A stretch of DNA of 8,817 bases, from the NCBI GenBank assembly GCA_002316225.1, contig DCDC01000184.1, positions 1 through 8,817 of the forward strand, written 5' to 3'. Under the pieces are notes generated by a model. The model searched no databases. It had not been told where the DNA came from and was given only the letters and a program-made list of their open reading frames with translations. The stretch is from Firmicutes bacterium UBA1065 (lineage in GTDB: Bacteria > Bacillota > Clostridia > Tissierellales > Sedimentibacteraceae). The position numbers and the translations under genes were made by a program. Within the stretch, counting starts at the first letter, position 1; every line of letters begins with the position of its first letter. This document shows positions 5,894-8,817 of the stretch, piece after piece.

Positions 5894-6178
5894 ATGGGTA
5901 TATTAACGGATTATCTTATAGCCGCAATAGGGTTGATGAGTATTTTTGATTTGCTTTGTACTCTCCGGTGGATAGGCGTAAATCCTTACATGGAAGCTAA
6001 TCCGCTTATGAGATGTTTGTGGTTCGTGGATCCTGTCCTCTTTGTTTTTATAAAAATTGCCATAACCTTTGCTTTTTGTTTAACAACTTATAAGTTAAAA
6101 GATAACGGATTATTGAAACGGCTTATTTGGCTGCCTTTTTACACATATGTTTTTGTTGTGTTTGTGCACTGTATATGA
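5894..6178 (+). CDS. small integral membrane protein resembling DUF5658
   Basis: The 94-residue, very hydrophobic protein has about three predicted membrane helices (about 4-25, 44-66 and 75-93). D19 lies in the first helix (IFDLLCT), an EANPLM motif (34-39) follows it, and K54 lies in the second helix. The D...T...EANP...K layout is what I associate with DUF5658-type small membrane proteins; no function is established for these. AAAGGGG ends about 5 bases before the ATG, supporting the start. It is divergent from the DUF2318 operon, separated by a 149-base regulatory region, and appears monocistronic because a weak hairpin follows and EF-G has its own promoter. The family assignment is tentative; that it is a real gene is more certain. 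Confidence 0.75.
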   Translation: MGILTDYLIAAIGLMSIFDLLCTLRWIGVNPYMEANPLMRCLWFVDPVLFVFIKIAITFAFCLTTYKLKDNGLLKRLIWLPFYTYVFVVFVHCI

Positions 6179-6200
6179 ATAAGGATGGTATTTTCAGGTA

Positions 6201-6234
6201 AGAGGCCGTCGTGCTTATGGACATGCTGACCTCT
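6201..6234 (+). terminator. possible weak hairpin terminator after the small membrane protein
   Basis: AGAGGCCGTCGTG (6201-6213) can pair with CATGCTGACCTCT (6222-6234) over 11 of 13 positions, counting two G-U pairs, with an 8-base loop. AACTTTTATAT follows. The stem has two mismatches and the T-run is short, so termination may be partial. Confidence 0.4.
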
Positions 6235-6265
6235 AACTTTTATATATTCACTCACAATATAAATC

Positions 6266-6294
6266 TTGATTATTGTTTTAATTTAATGTAAAAT
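6266..6294 (+). promoter_or_regulatory. sigma-A-type promoter of the EF-G-like gene
   Basis: TTGATT (6266-6271), a 17-base spacer and TAAAAT (6289-6294) make a good vegetative promoter. The predicted leader to the ATG at 6333 is about 30 bases and includes the AGGAGG ribosome binding site (6317-6322). Confidence 0.55.
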
Positions 6295-6332
6295 TAGATA
6301 AAACAAGCACAATCCTAGGAGGAATAGAGTTG

Positions 6333-8360
6333 ATGAGAACTTATAAAGCTGACAAAATTAGAAACGTTGCCTTACTCGGTCACAGCAGTTGTGGCAAAAC
6401 TACGATTACTGAAGCTCTTTTGTTTCAAACGAAAGTAACGAACAGAATGGGTAAAGTAGAAGACGGAAATACTGTATCCGATTTCGATAAAGAAGAAAAG
6501 GAACGCCAAGTTTCAATTGGAACATCCGTTATACCGATTGAATACCAAGATACAAAAATAAATTTCTTGGATACTCCGGGATATTTTGACTTCGTAGGAG
6601 AAGTTTATGGGGCCCTAAGAGTTGCAGACGGTGCAGTATTGGTAATTGATGCCAGCTCCGGAATAGAGGTAGGTACGGAAAAATGCTGGAAATACTTAGA
6701 GCAAAGGAATATGCCTCGTATTATTTTTATTAATAAACTAGACAAGGAAAACATTAAATTCGACGAATTACTTGAAAAAATAAGGGATAAGTTCGGTAGG
6801 AAAGTAGTTCCATTTACTCTGCCCATAGGCAAGGGAGAAAATGTTGACGGGTATATGGATATATTGAAAGGTCAGAGCTATATCGATTCAAAACCTGTTG
6901 AAACCTTCCCTGACACGGCAGCAAAGGCAGAAGAATTAAAATCCGTACTTATGGAGGCAGTTGCTGAAACAGATGAAGCTTTGCTTGAAAAATACTTTGA
7001 AGGTGAAGAATTTACCGAGGAAGAAATTCAAAAAGGATTAAAAAACGCAGTATTACAAGGAGAATTGGTTCCTGTAATCGTAGGTTCAGCAATAAAAGGA
7101 TTAGGCATTGATATGCTGATGAATACGATAGTAGAGTACTTGCCTAACGCTTTGGATGCTAAATCACTGAAAGGCAGCCCGGCAGATTCCTTATCGGCAT
7201 TTGTATTCAAAACCATAGTTGACCCCTTTGTAGGAAAAATTACTATATTCAAGGTAATGTCGGGAACTATGAAGAAAGACACGGATGTTTTCAATGCAAA
7301 TACCGGCGACTCGGAGAGAATAGGCAGCGTATTTTCACTGAGAGGAAAAGAGCAGCTTGAAGTATCCGAAATAGAAGCAGGTGATATAGGAGCTACTTCC
7401 AAGCTTCAATACTTCAAGACCGGTGACACTATTTCCTTAAAGACTGCTCCTGTTGCTTATGAAAAAATTGATTTTCCGAAACCTTGTTATTTCATGGCAA
7501 TTAAGGGATTAACCAAAGACAGCGATGAGAAAATAGGATTAGGACTTCAAAGGTTAAATGAAGAGGATCCTACCTTCTCAATAGACAGAAACTTTGAAAC
7601 CAAGGAGCTTGTAATAGGAGGCCAGGGCAACATTCAGCTGGAAGTAATTGCAAGCAAGCTTAAGAATAACTACAAGATTGATGTTGTACTCAGCCCGCCC
7701 AAGGTTGCTTACAGGGAAACAATCAAGGGTAAATCCGATGTTCAGGGTAAACATAAGAAACAATCAGGCGGCGCAGGCCAGTATGGAGATGTCCGCATCA
7801 GATTTGAACCTTCTGATAAAGAATTTGAATTTACGGAAGAAATATTCGGAGGATCCGTACCCAAACAATATATCCCGGCAGTAGAAAAGGGACTCAGAGA
7901 ATCTCTGGAAAAGGGTGTATTGGCAGGCTGCAAGGTTGTTAACGTTAAGGCAACATTGTATGACGGTTCCTACCACGAAGTCGATTCAAATGAAATGGCA
8001 TTTAAGATTGCTGCATCATTAGCCTTCAAGAAAGGTATGATGGAAGCAAAACCTGTTTTGCTTGAGCCGATAGCAAAGGTTGAAATCAACATTCCCGAAG
8101 AGTACCTGGGAGACATAATGGGCGATATGAACAAGAGAAGAGGAAGAATCCTTGGTATGGAACAGCAGCCGGACGGCAGCCAGCTTGTTAGGGCAGAAGC
8201 CCCAATGTCCGAAATGTACACATATGCAATCGAGCTTAAGTCCATGACCCAGGCAAGGGGTACTTTCGAAGTTGAATTCTTAAGATACGAAGAAATGCCG
8301 GCCCACCTGGCAGAAAAGGTTATAGCTGATTACAAGGCACAGAATGAAAATGATAAATAA
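6333..8360 (+). CDS. EF-G-like translational GTPase (EF-G-2 type paralogue)
   Basis: The 675-residue protein has full EF-G architecture. The G domain has P-loop GHSSCGKT (16-23), switch I/G2 region around RQVSI (58-62), G3 DTPGY (80-84), G4 NKLD (134-137) and G5 GSA (251-253). Domain II spans about 285-375 and domain III about 380-460. Domain IV has SGGAGQYGDV (478-487) and the LYDGSYHEVDS loop region, and domain V has GDIMGDMNKRRGRI. Canonical EF-G has ITI in G2 and DTPGH in G3. Here they are VSI and DTPGY, as in the EF-G-like paralogue group that includes Thermus EF-G-2 (recalled). It is therefore probably not the housekeeping fusA product but a ribosome-associated paralogue of uncertain role. 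AGGAGG precedes ATG 6333 by 10 bases; a TTG at 6330, 7 bases away, would add one residue. No rpsL, rpsG or tuf genes flank it. Confidence 0.9.
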   Translation: MRTYKADKIRNVALLGHSSCGKTTITEALLFQTKVTNRMGKVEDGNTVSDFDKEEKERQVSIGTSVIPIEYQDTKINFLDTPGYFDFVGEVYGALRVADGAVLVIDASSGIEVGTEKCWKYLEQRNMPRIIFINKLDKENIKFDELLEKIRDKFGRKVVPFTLPIGKGENVDGYMDILKGQSYIDSKPVETFPDTAAKAEELKSVLMEAVAETDEALLEKYFEGEEFTEEEIQKGLKNAVLQGELVPVIVGSAIKGLGIDMLMNTIVEYLPNALDAKSLKGSPADSLSAFVFKTIVDPFVGKITIFKVMSGTMKKDTDVFNANTGDSERIGSVFSLRGKEQLEVSEIEAGDIGATSKLQYFKTGDTISLKTAPVAYEKIDFPKPCYFMAIKGLTKDSDEKIGLGLQRLNEEDPTFSIDRNFETKELVIGGQGNIQLEVIASKLKNNYKIDVVLSPPKVAYRETIKGKSDVQGKHKKQSGGAGQYGDVRIRFEPSDKEFEFTEEIFGGSVPKQYIPAVEKGLRESLEKGVLAGCKVVNVKATLYDGSYHEVDSNEMAFKIAASLAFKKGMMEAKPVLLEPIAKVEINIPEEYLGDIMGDMNKRRGRILGMEQQPDGSQLVRAEAPMSEMYTYAIELKSMTQARGTFEVEFLRYEEMPAHLAEKVIADYKAQNENDK

Positions 8361-8373
8361 ATAAAATAATTTA

Positions 8374-8416
8374 AAAAATCACTTAAAAGACTATAAATGT
8401 CTTTTAAGTGATTTTT
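8374..8416. terminator. bidirectional hairpin terminator after the EF-G-like gene
   Basis: A perfect 18-bp inverted repeat (AAAAATCACTTAAAAGAC at 8374-8391, its complement at 8399-8416) encloses a 7-base loop TATAAAT. The A/T ends of the stem form the T-tract on either strand. It lies between the convergent EF-G-like and methyltransferase genes and should stop transcription from both sides. Confidence 0.88.
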
Positions 8417-8445
8417 GTTTTAATAACATCTGCCATAACCGGATT

Positions 8446-8817
8446 TTAGCGAATAAAATCTATTCGTACCAATTTCTTGCCGTTTGGCAATTCTCTTGCT
8501 TGATGAAGGTCCTTTTGATAGCCGATTTCACCTATGGCTTCAATTAAATCCTTTTCTTCAACAAGATGGTGAATCTCGGACAAACGGTCAAATACATGGA
8601 GATATGGAGAATCAGAGACAAAGGAATCATTTGTATTGACCTGAATAATACAGGATACATATTTTGGTTTTACTTGCTTGACTACTTTTTGAAAGCATTC
8701 ATATCCGATATATTCAATTAAGAGATTTGCTACAAGTAAATCTGCATATGGCAGTTTTATATCTCGGGTCAAATCTACACACAGGGTCTGAAGGATGCCT
8801 TCCAGTTCCGGGTATCG
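8446..8817 (-). CDS. class I SAM-dependent methyltransferase, partial (C-terminal part)
   Basis: The frame is open from the right edge (8817) down to TAA at 8446-8448, giving the last 123 residues; the N-terminus with the SAM-binding glycine motif is off the window. The visible part contains CVDLTRDIKLPYADLLVANLLIEYIG, presented here as an acidic strand followed by a D-L-L-V-A-N-L-L segment, which resembles the motif II-IV region of Rossmann-fold methyltransferases. A strand/helix pattern and a terminal ELPNGKKLVRIDF beta-hairpin follow, common in clostridial proteins annotated this way. A TTG at 8772 could be read as a start but lies inside this continuous frame and has no ribosome binding site I can see, so an internal start is unlikely. 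The substrate cannot be determined. Confidence 0.72.
   Translation of the reverse strand, partial: RYPELEGILQTLCVDLTRDIKLPYADLLVANLLIEYIGYECFQKVVKQVKPKYVSCIIQVNTNDSFVSDSPYLHVFDRLSEIHHLVEEKDLIEAIGEIGYQKDLHQARELPNGKKLVRIDFIR

Noticed and set aside
7028..7402. 124-codon minus-strand ORF inside the EF-G-like gene
   Set aside because: It is antisense to conserved EF-G domains and the product is Ser/Pro-rich without motifs, typical of an antisense shadow frame.
1..8817. CRISPR arrays, tRNA or rRNA genes, transposase genes, riboswitches
   Set aside because: No regularly spaced repeats, cloverleaf-like segments, transposase ORFs or recognisable aptamer motifs were seen. The longer gaps (1168-1567 and the 5745-5893 and 6179-6332 intergenic regions) are explained by the promoters, repeats and hairpins listed.

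Overview
The window looks like chromosome from a low-GC, probably anaerobic Firmicute (Clostridia or a related class). The evidence is AT-rich coding sequence, strong AGGAGG or AAAGG-type ribosome binding sites, sigma-A-like promoters, long hairpin terminators, and protein types common in Clostridia: DUF445, DUF2318, an HMA/TauE/cupredoxin fusion, a 39-residue LDCC-motif protein and an EF-G-2-type GTPase. I cannot name a genus from the sequence alone.

Layout. Positions 1-1167 (minus) hold most of a DUF445 protein whose C-terminus lies off the left edge. A 400-base intergenic region (1168-1567) carries the DUF445 promoter, a 65-bp REP-like palindromic repeat, a tandem 7-4-7 direct repeat and the promoter of a two-component system. 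An OmpR-type response regulator (1568-2251) and its histidine kinase (2253-3602) follow. The kinase stop codon lies inside a second, partial copy of the repeat. A short gene (3710-3829) encodes a Cys-Cys microprotein. A perfect hairpin at 3831-3868 ends it and also closes the converging minus-strand operon: DUF2318 Fe-S/FtrD-like protein (5744-5220), then a polytopic HMA + DsbD/TauE-like + cupredoxin-like protein (5208-3868). Diverging from that operon is a small membrane protein resembling DUF5658 (5894-6178). An EF-G-like GTPase (6333-8360) has its own promoter, and a perfect 18-bp hairpin follows it. The C-terminal part of a class I SAM methyltransferase enters from the right edge on the minus strand (8446-8817).

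How the genes may work together. The central part, about 1.4-5.9 kb, reads as one candidate metal or thiol-redox module: a sensor kinase and regulator, a small cysteine protein, and a membrane pair rich in CxxC and copper-protein-like elements. The strongest non-coding clue is a Pho-box-like arrangement upstream of the DUF2318 operon: TCTTCAC-AAAA-TCTTCAT, then 10 bases, then TATAAT. A related 11-bp-period repeat (ATGCAGA-N4-ATGCAGA) lies upstream of the response regulator. This suggests, but does not prove, that the two-component system controls the operon. The inducing signal and the substrate cannot be read from the sequence. DUF445, EF-G-like and methyltransferase look like unrelated neighbours.
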